Positions 34,551 through 43,583 of a stretch of DNA of 55,235 nucleotides are shown here, one piece after another (the stretch's first letter is position 1; every line of letters starts with the position of its first letter). The position numbers and the translations under genes are program-made. The stretch is from Thermalbibacter longus. GTDB taxonomy: Bacteria > Chloroflexota > Chloroflexia > Thermomicrobiales > Thermomicrobiaceae. The stretch is taken from positions 1 to 55,235 of the forward strand of contig NZ_JAMSLR010000017.1 of assembly GCF_023806485.1 (NCBI RefSeq), in the 5' to 3' direction. The notes beneath the pieces were generated by a model, which was given only the letters and a program-made list of their open reading frames with translations, was not told where the DNA came from and searched no databases.

Positions 34551-34689
34551 CCGGCTGCTTCCGGATCGGCGCGTTTCATGGCGTTCCGGCTCGCCCGCCC
34601 GATACGGGCCCTCGAGCCCTGGATGCGGTTGCGCATGCAGTTCGGTCACCGGTGCCCGACCGCTCGCGGTTGCGACAGAGAGGATGAAC

Positions 34690-35472
34690 ATGATCCGGAT
34701 TACTGTACTGGGCGGAGCGGCGGCTTGCCCTAATCCAGCGCAGGGTTGCTCAGCATATCTCGTCGAAGCCGGCGACCGGCGCCTACTGCTCGACTGCGGG
34801 CCGGATACCCTAGCAACACTCCAGGAATACGCCGCGATCGACGAGGTGTCCGCTGTCATCATCTCGCACCTGCATGCCGACCACACGCTCGACCTGGTTC
34901 CGCTCCGCTACGGGCTCAAGTACATGCCGGGCCTTACGCGGCGCTCAGTTCAGCTCTGGTTGCCTCCGGGAGGGAAAGCCTTCCTGGCTCGACTGGCTGC
35001 GGCGCTGGCGAGCGGCGGCGAGACGGCCGAAGGCTTTTTCGAGGAGGTCTTCCAGGTCGCCGAGTACGTTCCCGATCAGCCACTCGACCTCGGCACGGTG
35101 AGGGTGCGGTTCCACCCAACCCGTCATTTCATCCCCTGCTGGGCTTGCCGGATCGAGTCAGCAGGCCGGGTGATCGTCTATCTCGCAGATACCGGCCCCC
35201 TCCCGGAGCTCGTTCCTTTCGCCGAGAGAGCAGACCTCGTCATCTGCGAAGGGACGTACTTGGAGGAGCCTGGGAGCACCCTAGCCGAGCACCGCGGCCA
35301 TCTCACCGCCCGCGAAGCCGGTGCGCTAGCGGCTGCGGCTGGAGCAGCCCGGCTACTGCTGACTCATTTCTGGGCGACGCTGGGAGTGGAAGCTCTTCGC
35401 CAGGAGGCTGAAGATGGGTTTGGCCAGCCAGTCGACCTTGCGGCTCCGGGCCTGGTCATCGAGATCCCTTGA
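34690..35472 (+). CDS. MBL-fold metal-dependent hydrolase (RNase Z/phosphodiesterase-like)
   Basis: This 260-residue metallo-beta-lactamase-fold protein begins MIRITVLGGAAACPNPAQGC. The zinc motif is SHLHADHTLDLVPLRYGLKY; further ligands are in PTRHFIPCWACRI, YLADTGPL and the C-terminal LLLTHFW. The layout resembles RNase Z-like and cyclic-nucleotide phosphodiesterase-like members, without the exosite arm of RNase Z. The ATG at 34690 is chosen over the one at 34684 because AGAGAGG lies at good spacing. Substrate unknown. Confidence 0.82.
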   Translation: MIRITVLGGAAACPNPAQGCSAYLVEAGDRRLLLDCGPDTLATLQEYAAIDEVSAVIISHLHADHTLDLVPLRYGLKYMPGLTRRSVQLWLPPGGKAFLARLAAALASGGETAEGFFEEVFQVAEYVPDQPLDLGTVRVRFHPTRHFIPCWACRIESAGRVIVYLADTGPLPELVPFAERADLVICEGTYLEEPGSTLAEHRGHLTAREAGALAAAAGAARLLLTHFWATLGVEALRQEAEDGFGQPVDLAAPGLVIEIP

Positions 35473-35580
35473 CCGGCTGCGAGAAGCTTTAGTGCGAGAT
35501 CGGGTCTTCCGGCCCTTGCCACGCCACAGGCTCATGCCCGCTCGCCCGGGTACCCGTCGCTCCGATCCGGGAGGTGCCCG

Positions 35581-36516
35581 ATGGTGAAGGTCATAGAGCC
35601 ACCGTTCTCCCTCGATGGCTTTCTGGTCGGACACTGGACCCATCCGAGCGGAGAGACCGGCTGTAGCGTCGTCATCGCTGAACGGCTATCCCCAGCCGTG
35701 GCCGAGGTGCGCGGCGGCGCCCCGGGCACGCGTGAGACCGAGCTGCTACGGCCAGGAATGCTGGTTCAGCGGGTGGATGCCGTGCTGCTCACCGGCGGCA
35801 GCGCATTCGGCCTAGCCGCCGCGGACGGCGTGACACGCTGGCTGGCCGAGCGCGGGCGCGGCTTTCGCACGAGTGTGACTCCGGTGCCGATCGTGGCTGC
35901 CGCAGTGCTCTTCGATCTCACGCGGCCCGACTCACCTCGCCCCGATGCCGAGGCTGGCTACCAAGCAGCGGCGGCGGCAGTGGCGAACGGCTGGGATTCG
36001 GGGCGGATCGGAGCAGGGGCTGGGGCCCGGGTAGGCAAGGTGGCAGGCAGTGAGAGGTCAACGCCGGCGGGTCTCGGCACCGCGAAGGTAGAGACGCCCT
36101 TCGGGGCCGTCGCCGTACTGGTTGCGGTCAACGCGGTCGGGGACATCATCGATCCTACGACCGGACGGATTCTCGCCGGCACCCGGCACGAGAGTGGAAC
36201 GGGCTGGGCAGACAGCCGGGCACTGCTCCTATCAGGTGGCACGTCCTTGCTATCCAGTCCTTCCAATACAACCATCGCTGTCGTGGCGACCGATATCCCA
36301 GTCGACCACGACACGCTGACTCGCATGGCCATCGCAGCACACGATGGCCTCGCGCGCGCGATCCGGCCTGCCCACACGTTGCGTGACGGCGATACGGTCT
36401 TCGTGGTCGCATCACGCGAGGGCCGGCCCGATCCACACATCACTCTCGCTGCCTCGGCTGCCGCGGAAGTCGCGATGGAGCGGGCGATCTGCCTCAGCGT
36501 GCGGGCGCAGCGCTAA
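35581..36516 (+). CDS. P1 (DmpA/BapA, S58) family aminopeptidase-like Ntn hydrolase
   Basis: This 311-residue protein is of the P1/DmpA fold, whose members self-cleave and act as aminopeptidases or amidases. Typical stretches are GHWTHPSGETGCSVVIAE, VDAVLLTGGSAFGLAAADGV, GRIGAGAGARVGKV and the predicted self-processing site in SPSNTTIAVVATDIPVD, where a threonine would become the new N-terminal nucleophile. No signal peptide is visible, so it is probably cytoplasmic. It precedes the isomerase gene by 102 nt. Physiological substrate unknown. Confidence 0.88.
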   Translation: MVKVIEPPFSLDGFLVGHWTHPSGETGCSVVIAERLSPAVAEVRGGAPGTRETELLRPGMLVQRVDAVLLTGGSAFGLAAADGVTRWLAERGRGFRTSVTPVPIVAAAVLFDLTRPDSPRPDAEAGYQAAAAAVANGWDSGRIGAGAGARVGKVAGSERSTPAGLGTAKVETPFGAVAVLVAVNAVGDIIDPTTGRILAGTRHESGTGWADSRALLLSGGTSLLSSPSNTTIAVVATDIPVDHDTLTRMAIAAHDGLARAIRPAHTLRDGDTVFVVASREGRPDPHITLAASAAAEVAMERAICLSVRAQR

Positions 36517-36618
36517 GTGCCGGCCAGCCGGCAGCAGGTGATACACTCAACGCCGGGGGCAACGGTACCTGGGGGACAAGGCGGCAAGGATTGGCGCGCA
36601 CGGCGAGAGGTCACATCG

Positions 36619-37494
36619 ATGCAGGTTCTCCTCTCCACCGGATCGCTCTCCTGGTACTCGCTCCCCCAGCGCTTTGCCATCGCACGCGCTGCGGGGGTCG
36701 ATGGTCTGGAGTTGCTCCTCACCCCGCGGCTCGCGCGTCGCGGTGTCGAAAGAGTGCGCGAGCTAGAAGAGGAGTACGGACTCCCGGTCCGAACCGTTCA
36801 CTCGATCCTGCGCGTCCAGCTTCGCAGCGCCGAGCAGATGGCCGCGGACATCGTCGAGTCGGCGCTCCTGGCGGCCTCGTTCGACGGATGCTCGGCGCTC
36901 GTTATCCATCCTCCCCCTGCTCCACACGCTCAGACGCGAGAAGCTAGGCAATGGTTCGACGCGGTCGCGAGAGCGTTGGAGATCGCTGAAGGGGCGAGCT
37001 TCCAGCTCGCGCTCGAGAACCTCTCGCGCTCGCGACCGGGACAGCGTCCAACCGCGTTCGATCAGCTCGAATACGTGCTTCGCGTGGTCGGAGAATGGGA
37101 TCTCCGCTTCACGCTCGACACCGCGCATGCCGCCAGCTTTGGTTGGGATCTCGTGGCGACGGCGAGCGCGATGCTGCCGCGGCTCGCGAATGTGCACCTG
37201 AGCGATGCGGTAGAGCGAGACTTTTACCTGAGCTTGGCAAATTCGCTTCTGCGTGATCACCGGCTTCCAGGCCGGGGAAGCCTGCCGCTCGCGCCGCTGC
37301 TCCGGCTTCTGGAACAGCGGCATTACGCCGGCTTCGTGACTCTAGAACTGAGCCCGCTGGCATTCGGGGTTCCACGGCCGTCGCGCGTGATCGAGCAGCT
37401 TCGGGACGCGATCACGTTCTGCAGGCACATCGGACAAGCAACGGCCGGTGGGGTGCCGCCGGGCTCGAGCCAGCGGAGCCGGGAGTCCGGGTAG
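36619..37494 (+). CDS. TIM-barrel sugar phosphate isomerase/epimerase-like protein
   Basis: This 291-residue protein is of the AP-endonuclease-2/xylose isomerase-like family. It opens with LLSTGSLSWYSLPQRFAIA and carries metal-site strands ALVIHPPPAPH, FQLALENLSRS, LRFTLDTAHA and NVHLSDAV, with VTLELSP near the end. GAGAGGT precedes the ATG at 36619. It is the last plus-strand gene before the ribosomal operon and shares its terminator. The family covers many sugar and inositol isomerases, so substrate is open. Confidence 0.8.
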   Translation: MQVLLSTGSLSWYSLPQRFAIARAAGVDGLELLLTPRLARRGVERVRELEEEYGLPVRTVHSILRVQLRSAEQMAADIVESALLAASFDGCSALVIHPPPAPHAQTREARQWFDAVARALEIAEGASFQLALENLSRSRPGQRPTAFDQLEYVLRVVGEWDLRFTLDTAHAASFGWDLVATASAMLPRLANVHLSDAVERDFYLSLANSLLRDHRLPGRGSLPLAPLLRLLEQRHYAGFVTLELSPLAFGVPRPSRVIEQLRDAITFCRHIGQATAGGVPPGSSQRSRESG

Positions 37495-37505
37495 CAGGTA
37501 CGGTA

Positions 37506-37535
37506 TGCGCCGGGAGGACGGTTTCTCCCGGCGCA
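37506..37535. terminator. Strong bidirectional terminator between the isomerase gene and the ribosomal operon
   Basis: TGCGCCGGGAG (37506-37516) and CTCCCGGCGCA (37525-37535) form a perfect 11-bp stem with an 8-nt loop, between the convergent isomerase and rpsI genes. T- and A-rich bases follow about 20 nt downstream on the plus side. Confidence 0.75.
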
Positions 37536-37581
37536 GAGTCGATCTTCTCGAGTTTTCCCTTTACCCGGCGCGGGAAGCGTG

Positions 37582-38013
37582 CTACCGCTTGGTGTACTGC
37601 GGCGCCTTGCGCGCTCGCTTGAGCCCTGGCTTCTTGCGCTCCTTAACGCGTGGGTCTCGAGTAAGCAGGCCGGCACGGCGCAGAACCGGCTTCAGCTCCT
37701 CGTTGAAGCGGAGCAGCGCCCGGGCGATGCCATGGCGCACCGCCCCAGCCTGGCCAGAGAGGCCGCCACCGACGACACGGGCACGCACCTCGAACTGATC
37801 CAGCAGGTTCGTGAGCCGGAGCGGTTCCGCGATCATCACGCGATACAGCTCGCGGCCACCGAAGTACTCCTCCGCTGGGCGGTTGTTGATCACGAAGCGG
37901 CCGCTACCGGGGTAGAGCCGTACCCGCGCGACCGAGGTCTTCCGGCGCCCCACGCCGTAGTAGTAACGCTCTTTGGGTCGCTGCGTCTGCTGCGCTGCTC
38001 TCGCTTCCACCAC
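37582..38013 (-). CDS. rpsI: 30S ribosomal protein S9 (uS9)
   Basis: This 143-residue protein has the S9 hallmarks [17 protein letters not shown], the central [19 protein letters not shown] and the basic tail ending [12 protein letters not shown]. Those terminal lysine/arginine residues reach the P-site tRNA. It carries about 12 extra N-terminal residues rich in Gln/Arg. It is the last gene of the block, 16 nt after rplM. Confidence 0.97.
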   Translation of the reverse strand: MVEARAAQQTQRPKERYYYGVGRRKTSVARVRLYPGSGRFVINNRPAEEYFGGRELYRVMIAEPLRLTNLLDQFEVRARVVGGGLSGQAGAVRHGIARALLRFNEELKPVLRRAGLLTRDPRVKERKKPGLKRARKAPQYTKR

Positions 38014-38029
38014 GGTGTGCTCGACCTCC

Positions 38030-38497
38030 CTACGCCTCGATGTTCAACACTTCGGGCCGCTGCGCCGCATGCGGATGGTTCGGCCCCGCATACACCTTGA
38101 GCTTCTTGAACTGCTGCCGGCCGAGCGGCCCCTTGGGCAACATCCTTCGGACGGCCAGCTCGATCGGGCGGGTGGGATGCTTGGCGATCAGGTCGCGGAA
38201 CGTGGTCGCCTTGAGCCCGCCGGGATAGCCGGAGTGACGGTAGTAGATCTTGTCGACGTTCTTGGTGCCAGTTACCCGCACCTTATCCGCGTTGATCACG
38301 ATGACGAAGTCACCCACATCGATGTGCGGGGTGAACGCCGGCTTGTGCTTGCCACGGAGGAGCACAGCGATCTGCGTCGCCAGGCGTCCGAGGGTCTTCC
38401 CCTCGGCATCGATCAGGTACCACTTGCGCTCGACCTCACCTGGCTTCGCGACGTAGGTGCGCTGAATTTTGGCTCTCTTCTTCGGCTTGACTCCCAT
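38030..38497 (-). CDS. rplM: 50S ribosomal protein L13 (uL13)
   Basis: This 155-residue protein has the L13 core [42 protein letters not shown]-like [15 protein letters not shown] and [14 protein letters not shown]. The N-terminal [13 protein letters not shown] is a short basic extension. The ATG at 38497 has AGGGGAG upstream but lies inside the 3' end of truA, a 62-base overlap. No later start is available, so the overlap appears real. Confidence 0.95.
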   Translation of the reverse strand: MGVKPKKRAKIQRTYVAKPGEVERKWYLIDAEGKTLGRLATQIAVLLRGKHKPAFTPHIDVGDFVIVINADKVRVTGTKNVDKIYYRHSGYPGGLKATTFRDLIAKHPTRPIELAVRRMLPKGPLGRQQFKKLKVYAGPNHPHAAQRPEVLNIEA

Positions 38498-39350
38498 ATG
38501 TCTCTCCCCTGCCGTAGCTTACCGGATTGTGCCCTGGCTCAGGCGGACGCTCGTCGAGCTCCTCGCCAGAATAGGCCACGCGCCACAGTACCAATCCCTG
38601 CGGCGGCGCCGGAGGTGGCGCCAGGCGTCGATCCCGGGCCTCCAGCAACTCGCCGAGCCAATCCGGAGTTCGTTCCCCTGTGCCCACAGCCACCATCGCG
38701 CCCACAATGTTCCGCACCATGTGCGGGAGGAACGCGTCTGCGCCGATCTGAAACTCCAGGAGGCGCGCGCCACGATCGACTCGATCGATCGACTGCTCGA
38801 GCGGGCGCCAGCGCGCCACGGTGATTGTGCGCACACTTCGCTTTCCCGATCCCGGGATCCCGAGCCCCTTCCCGGCGAACGAGCGCAAGTCGCGGGTACC
38901 CACCAGTACCGCCGCTGCTGCTTGCATCGCCTCCACATCGAGCGATGCGCACACACGCCAGGCGTAGCGCCGGAGCAGGAGCGGCGGGGCGTGCCCCGAC
39001 CAGATACGGTAGCGGTACTCCCGATAGCGGGCCGAGCGGCGGGCATTGAAGCCGGGCGGTACGGGCTGAACCCGGTAGACCACCACGTCATCGGGCAGCA
39101 CCGCGTTGAGCGCCCGAGCCAGCTCTTCCGGGCCACGCTTCCAGGCCAGCTCGCCGCTGGCCACCTGCCCCACGGCATGCACGCCGCGATCGGTTCGGCC
39201 AGCCAGGACGAGAGTGACTGGACCGCCGGTAAGCCGGCCCAGAGCCTCTTCGAGAACGCCCTGCACGGTTCGGCGGCCGGGTTGCCGCTGGGAGCCGGCG
39301 AACTCGGTCCCATCGTAGCCGAAGTCGATTCGGAAGAGCTGAGCTCCCAT
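38436..39350 (-). CDS. truA: tRNA pseudouridine(38-40) synthase
   Basis: This 304-residue TruA makes pseudouridine in the tRNA anticodon arm. The catalytic aspartate is in [16 protein letters not shown]. Other family motifs are [39 protein letters not shown] and [17 protein letters not shown]. The C-terminal 30 residues (from about [11 protein letters not shown]) exceed the usual end and overlap rplM. The start is uncertain: ATG 39350 fits the family N-terminus, but a GTG lies at 39371 and neither has a strong ribosome-binding site. Confidence 0.92.
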   Translation of the reverse strand: MGAQLFRIDFGYDGTEFAGSQRQPGRRTVQGVLEEALGRLTGGPVTLVLAGRTDRGVHAVGQVASGELAWKRGPEELARALNAVLPDDVVVYRVQPVPPGFNARRSARYREYRYRIWSGHAPPLLLRRYAWRVCASLDVEAMQAAAAVLVGTRDLRSFAGKGLGIPGSGKRSVRTITVARWRPLEQSIDRVDRGARLLEFQIGADAFLPHMVRNIVGAMVAVGTGERTPDWLGELLEARDRRLAPPPAPPQGLVLWRVAYSGEELDERPPEPGHNPVSYGRGETYGSQAEEESQNSAHLRREAR

Positions 39351-39380
39351 CCCACGGCTACCGCCGCCCACACGCCCGTA

Positions 39381-39734
39381 CTAGGCCACGAACTCGATCA
39401 AGGCCATCGCCGCGCCATCGCCCCGGCGTGGACCGAGCTTGTAAATCCGGGTGTAGCCTCCGGGCTGCCCCTCGAAGCGCGGCGCGATAACGTCGAACAG
39501 CTTTGCCACAGCGCGCTCATCGGCCAGGCGTGCCATGGCCAGGCGGCGATGGTGTTCCGTATCCTCGCGCGCGAGCGTGACCAGCCGCTCGACGATCGGG
39601 CGAATCGTCTTCGCCTTCGCCTCCGTTGTCCTGATCCGCTCGTGCAGGATCAACGAGACCGCCAAGTTGCGGAAGAGCGCCTTTCGCTGGTTCGTGTTCC
39701 GGTTGAACTTCCGCCCGGCTTTCCGGTGCCGCAT
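39381..39734 (-). CDS. rplQ: 50S ribosomal protein L17 (bL17)
   Basis: This 117-residue protein opens [20 protein letters not shown], followed by [19 protein letters not shown] and the C-terminal [23 protein letters not shown], all diagnostic of L17. It lines the exit-tunnel region of the large subunit. It starts 3 nt after the rpoA stop, the standard order of the alpha operon. Confidence 0.98.
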   Translation of the reverse strand: MRHRKAGRKFNRNTNQRKALFRNLAVSLILHERIRTTEAKAKTIRPIVERLVTLAREDTEHHRRLAMARLADERAVAKLFDVIAPRFEGQPGGYTRIYKLGPRRGDGAAMALIEFVA

Positions 39735-39737
39735 GCG

Positions 39738-40754
39738 TCAGGCCTCCTCGTCCTGTTCCAGCGGGCTCGCCGCCTCGGTCTCCTCCGCTTCTCCGAATTC
39801 AGCCGCTGGCGTACCGGCCGCATCGGCAAACAGCGGCCCCTCGGTGTAGCCGAACTCAGCGAGCTTATCCCGCAGCTCCTGGAGCGCTCGCGGGCCAAAA
39901 TTCCGGATCCCCAGCAACTGTTCCGGTCGAAGTGCCAGTACCTGCGCGACTCGTTCGATACCCCGAGCGCGCAACGCGTTCAGGACACGCTGCGACAGAC
40001 CGAGCTCCGAGAGCAAGCGATTGTCTTCGACCGGAACGGCAGCCTCGCCCTCGATCTCCTCGGCGACACCCTCGCGCTCGAACTCGGCGATGATGCTGGC
40101 ATGGTCGACGAGGATACGCGCTGCCTCGCTGAGCGCATCGGCCGGGTCGATGGTGCCGTCAGTGACGACCTCGATAATCAACCGATCGTAATCGGTCATC
40201 TGGCCAACACGCGTATGCTCCACGACGTAGTTGACCTTGACGATCGGCGTGAAGAGCGCATCGATCGGGATCTCACCGAGCGAGTAGATCTCCTGAGCCT
40301 CGGCCGGCAGGTAGCCACGGCCACGGCCGATGACGAGATCCATCTCCAACCGCGCATCGGCGTGGTCGAGGGTCGCGATGACATGCTCGGGGTTCACGAC
40401 TTCCACCTCGCTCGGCCAGTCGATATCCCCGGCACGAACCACGCCCTCACCTTGAGCGAACAGCGTCGCGCGCGCTTCACGGAAATCGGTAACCGCTCTA
40501 AGGCGCACTCCTTTGAGATTGAGCACGATCTCGGTCACGTCCTCGCGAACGCCCTCGATCGCCGAGAACTCGTGCCAGACGTCGGCGATCCGGACACGCG
40601 TGATCGCCGCACCCGGCAACGAGCGCAGCAGAATCCTGCGCAGGGCGTTCCCGAGCGTGGTTCCATAGCCAGGATCGAGTGGTTCGATGACGAAGCGCCC
40701 GTATGTGGGCGCGCCATGTGTCTGCTTGACGCGAGGTCGGGCAAAGTCCAGCAC
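39738..40754 (-). CDS. rpoA: RNA polymerase alpha subunit
   Basis: This 338-residue alpha subunit has the assembly domain at about 15-235 (FVIEPLDPGYGTTLGNALRR, LRSLPGAAITRVRI) and a C-terminal DNA- and activator-binding domain with HhH motifs at about 255-320 (LGLSQRVLNALRARGIERV, LRPEQLLGIRNFGPRALQEL). An acidic tail closes it (EETEAASPLEQDEEA). The GTG at 40754 has GGGAGG nine nt upstream. The 52-nt gap to rpsD is ordinary. Confidence 0.98.
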   Translation of the reverse strand: MLDFARPRVKQTHGAPTYGRFVIEPLDPGYGTTLGNALRRILLRSLPGAAITRVRIADVWHEFSAIEGVREDVTEIVLNLKGVRLRAVTDFREARATLFAQGEGVVRAGDIDWPSEVEVVNPEHVIATLDHADARLEMDLVIGRGRGYLPAEAQEIYSLGEIPIDALFTPIVKVNYVVEHTRVGQMTDYDRLIIEVVTDGTIDPADALSEAARILVDHASIIAEFEREGVAEEIEGEAAVPVEDNRLLSELGLSQRVLNALRARGIERVAQVLALRPEQLLGIRNFGPRALQELRDKLAEFGYTEGPLFADAAGTPAAEFGEAEETEAASPLEQDEEA

Positions 40755-40806
40755 GCTTCACAGCCTCCCGAGCTCGTTCGATCGCCGCACGTCAGTCGCC
40801 ATCGGA

Positions 40807-41454
40807 CTAGCGGCGGCTGTAGTACTCGACGACGAGCTGCGTATTGATCGCCGGAATGTCGATCTGGTCGGCCGCCGGCAAGCTGACGACCCGGCCGCTC
40901 ATCGTCTCCAGGTCGCGCGTGAGCCAGGCCGGCACCGGCTTCGACTGGGCAGTCTCCTGCACCACCTTGAAGTACTCACGCTCACGGCTCTGCGGCCGCA
41001 CGGCGATGATGTCGCCCGGGCGTACCAGGTAGGACGGAATATCGGTCTTGCGGCCATTGACCAGGAAGTGTCCATGCGTGACGAGCTGGCGGGCCTGCCG
41101 GCGGGAGTCGGCAAAGCCGAGCCGGTAGACCACGTTGTCCAGTCGCCGCTCCAGGATCTGGAGCAGGTTCTCGCCGGTCAGGCCCGGTCGACGCTCCGCC
41201 TCCTCGAAATGCCGGCGGAACTGCCGCTCCAGGATGCCGTAGAGCCGCTTCAGGCGCTGCTTCTCACGGAGCTGCAGCGCGTATTCCGACGGGCGTCGAG
41301 TCCGCTTCTGGCCGTGCTGGCCCGGCGGGTAGTTCCTGTTGGGCTGTCGCTTCACGATCGGGCACTTCGGGCCGAGACAGCGCTCGCCCTTGAGGTAGAG
41401 CTTCATGCCCTCTCGTCGGCACAGCCGGCACACTGGTCCGGTATAGCGTCCCAT
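40807..41454 (-). CDS. rpsD: 30S ribosomal protein S4 (uS4), zinc-binding form
   Basis: This 215-residue S4 nucleates 30S assembly. The N-terminus carries four cysteines (CRLC, then RCLGPKC), the zinc-binding C+ form. The S4 RNA-binding domain ([42 protein letters not shown]) sits at about 105-165. It lies in the standard order rpsM-rpsK-rpsD-rpoA. In other bacteria S4 represses this operon; no leader structure was identified here. Confidence 0.98.
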   Translation of the reverse strand: MGRYTGPVCRLCRREGMKLYLKGERCLGPKCPIVKRQPNRNYPPGQHGQKRTRRPSEYALQLREKQRLKRLYGILERQFRRHFEEAERRPGLTGENLLQILERRLDNVVYRLGFADSRRQARQLVTHGHFLVNGRKTDIPSYLVRPGDIIAVRPQSREREYFKVVQETAQSKPVPAWLTRDLETMSGRVVSLPAADQIDIPAINTQLVVEYYSRR

Positions 41455-41506
41455 TCAACCTCCCTCGCCACGCTGGGCGATGTGTATGCGCTCCTGAATC
41501 GATGGG

Positions 41507-41917
41507 CTACGTGCGACGCCGCTTCGGTGGCCGGCACCCGTTATGCGGTACCGGGGTCACGTCGGTGATCGAGAGGACTTGCAGCCCGGCAGCCTGGAGC
41601 GAGCGGATGGCCATCTCACGCCCCGCCCCTGGCCCCTTCACGTAGACGTCCACCTGGCGCAGGCCGTGCTCCATCCCCTTACGGGCTGCGCTCTCCGCAG
41701 CTACTTGAGCCGCGTACGGCGTGCTCTTGCGAGAGCCCTTGAAGCCAGAAGAACCCGCGCTCGCCCAGGCGATCACGTTGCCGTTCGGATCGGTCAGGGT
41801 CACGATCGTATTGTTGAACGTCGCCTGGACGTACGCTCGCCCACGCGGGATGTTCTTTCGCTCTCGCCTGCGCAGTCGCCCTCTCGTGCGTCCAGCGCCG
41901 CGCCGTCGCTCTGCCAT
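41507..41917 (-). CDS. rpsK: 30S ribosomal protein S11 (uS11)
   Basis: This 136-residue protein has [39 protein letters not shown] and the C-terminal [18 protein letters not shown], the S11 signature at the platform near the E site. The N-terminal arginine-rich stretch ([14 protein letters not shown]) is somewhat more basic than in enterobacteria. It lies 72 nt after rpsM. Confidence 0.98.
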   Translation of the reverse strand: MAERRRGAGRTRGRLRRRERKNIPRGRAYVQATFNNTIVTLTDPNGNVIAWASAGSSGFKGSRKSTPYAAQVAAESAARKGMEHGLRQVDVYVKGPGAGREMAIRSLQAAGLQVLSITDVTPVPHNGCRPPKRRRT

Positions 41918-41989
41918 CTGCTCAGGTCCTCCCCGTCTTCACCCCGAATTACACGACGACATTCGATACGAGTCACCGAGGAGAGCGCG

Positions 41990-42376
41990 TCACGAAGCCC
42001 CCTGCCGGGCCCGCTTGGTACCACCGATCCGCGGGCGCGGCCCCTTGCGTGTGCGGGCATTGGTGCGCGTCCGCTGGCCGCGTACCGGCAGGCCACGACG
42101 GTGCCGTAGCCCCCGGTAGCAACCGATGTCGATCAGCCGCTTGATGTTCATGCTGACCTCGCGGCGCAGATCGCCTTCGACCACCATCTCCTTCTCGATG
42201 ACGTCACGAAGGCGCTGCACCTCATCGTCGGTAAGATCCTTGACCCGCGTGTCCGGGCTAATTCCGGTGCGAGCCAGGATCTTCTTCGAGGTCGGCAATC
42301 CGATACCGTAGATGTAGGTCAGCGCGACCTCGACGCGCTTGTCCCTGGGCAGATCAACTCCTGCGATCCGCGCCAT
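41990..42376 (-). CDS. rpsM: 30S ribosomal protein S13 (uS13)
   Basis: This 128-residue head protein begins [20 protein letters not shown], continues [19 protein letters not shown], and ends with a basic tail ([18 protein letters not shown]) contacting P-site tRNA. It starts 12 nt after rpmJ. Confidence 0.98.
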   Translation of the reverse strand: MARIAGVDLPRDKRVEVALTYIYGIGLPTSKKILARTGISPDTRVKDLTDDEVQRLRDVIEKEMVVEGDLRREVSMNIKRLIDIGCYRGLRHRRGLPVRGQRTRTNARTRKGPRPRIGGTKRARQGAS

Positions 42377-42388
42377 GCCCGCCAGCTC

Positions 42389-42502
42389 CTAACCTTGCCG
42401 CTGCTTATGCTTCGGGTTCGAGCAGATGACCCGCACGACCCCACGGCGACGGATGATCCGGCACTTGTCGCAACGCCGCTTAACCGATGCCGCTACCTTC
42501 AC
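42389..42502 (-). CDS. rpmJ: 50S ribosomal protein L36 (bL36), zinc-binding form
   Basis: A 37-codon gene that length cut-offs easily miss. GTG at 42502 opens [20 protein letters not shown] and ends [12 protein letters not shown] with TAG at 42389-42391. The CxxC...C...H zinc ribbon is intact (CDKC, C27, H32). GGGAGGG lies upstream. The position between infA and rpsM is the conserved one. Confidence 0.96.
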   Translation of the reverse strand: MKVAASVKRRCDKCRIIRRRGVVRVICSNPKHKQRQG

Positions 42503-42544
42503 GACGTCTCACCCTCCCCGTGCTTCGCTCTCGTCTCATCCGGA

Positions 42545-42766
42545 TCAGCCACGCAGGCGGTAGGTGATCCGCCCACGGGTGAGGTCGTACGGTGACAGCT
42601 CGATCCTGACCCGATCCCCAGGAAGGATCCGGATGAAATTCATCCTGAGGCGCCCGGAGACATGAGCCAGGACCTCGTGACCGTTGTCCAGCTCCACCCG
42701 AAACATCGCGTTCGGCAGCGCCTCGGTCACCGTTCCCTCGACCTCGATGACATCCTTCTTCGGCAC
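42545..42766 (-). CDS. infA: Translation initiation factor IF-1
   Basis: This 73-residue OB-fold protein has [40 protein letters not shown] and [20 protein letters not shown], the near-invariant IF-1 core. It binds the 30S A site during initiation. The start is GTG. A possible promoter lies 50-80 nt upstream, inside the end of map. Confidence 0.98.
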   Translation of the reverse strand: MPKKDVIEVEGTVTEALPNAMFRVELDNGHEVLAHVSGRLRMNFIRILPGDRVRIELSPYDLTRGRITYRLRG

Positions 42767-42818
42767 ACGACACCTCGATCACGCGCGATCGCTCGCACGC
42801 ATCACAAAGATACAGTAT

Positions 42819-42846
42819 ACCATAGGGCCGATCAGCGTGCCGTCAA
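42819..42846 (-). promoter_or_regulatory. Possible internal promoter before infA
   Basis: On the minus strand TTGACG (42841-42846) is followed after 16 bases by TATGGT (42819-42824). A better -10, TATACT (42814-42819), overlaps it but would need a 21-base spacer. It would give separate transcription of infA-rpmJ-rpsM-rpsK-rpsD-rpoA. Confidence 0.4.
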
Positions 42847-43581
42847 GATCACCGGCCCTTCCGAGCCGATCCAGATAGTGTGCTCGTAGTGCGCGGTCAG
42901 ACTCCCGTCCCGCGTCGACACCGTCCAGCCATCGTCCGCCACGACGGTCTCGGGGCCACCGGCACTCAACATCGGCTCCACCGCCAGCGTCATGCCAGGC
43001 CGCAGGCGTATCCCGCGCCCAGCCGGGCCCGTGTTTGGAACCGACGGCTCCTCATGGAGATCCAGACCGACACCATGACCCGAGTAGCCGGTGATCACGC
43101 TAAATCCCTGCGCCCTAACGTAGGCCTCGATGGCTGCGCCGAGATCACTTAGTCGTCGGCCCGGGTAGGCCACCGCCAACGCGGCGCGAAATGCGCCCTC
43201 CGCCGCGGCCACCAGTCGTTGAGCTAGCGAATTAGGGGAGCCGACGACGAACGAGACCGCCGCATCGACGTAGAGCCCTCGGTACTCCACGCCGACATCG
43301 AGCGAGAGCAGGTCGCCGTCGCGCAGTACACGCTTCCCCGGGATGCCGTGCAGCACCTGCTCGTTCACCGAGGTGCAGATGCACGCAGGATAGCCCCGAT
43401 AGCCCAGAAATGCCGGCCGGCCACCCAGCTCGCGGATTCGCTCGCATGCCAGCGCGTCCAGCTCTCCTGTCGTGACACCCGGCCGAGCCACCGCCCTGAG
43501 CTCGTCGAGCACGGTCGCGGCGATCCGGCCCGCAGCGCGCATCAGCTCGATCTCGCGCGCCGACTTGAGCGTGACGGGCAT
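42832..43581 (-). CDS. map: Methionine aminopeptidase, type I
   Basis: This 249-residue pita-bread metalloprotease removes initiator methionine. Metal ligands lie in LSLDVGVEYRGLYVDAAVSF, GYSGHGVGLDLHEEPSVP, LRPGMTLAVEPM and the final YEHTIWI. The ATG at 43581 is preferred since GGGAG lies at ideal spacing; a GTG at 43587 would overlap the adk stop. The neighbours adk and infA are the usual ones. Confidence 0.97.
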   Translation of the reverse strand: MPVTLKSAREIELMRAAGRIAATVLDELRAVARPGVTTGELDALACERIRELGGRPAFLGYRGYPACICTSVNEQVLHGIPGKRVLRDGDLLSLDVGVEYRGLYVDAAVSFVVGSPNSLAQRLVAAAEGAFRAALAVAYPGRRLSDLGAAIEAYVRAQGFSVITGYSGHGVGLDLHEEPSVPNTGPAGRGIRLRPGMTLAVEPMLSAGGPETVVADDGWTVSTRDGSLTAHYEHTIWIGSEGPVILTAR

Positions 43582-43583
43582 CG

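Noticed and set aside
38469-40847. A 792-codon open frame on the plus strand
   Set aside because: It lies antisense to truA, rplQ and rpoA, has no family features and is a product of GC-rich codon bias.
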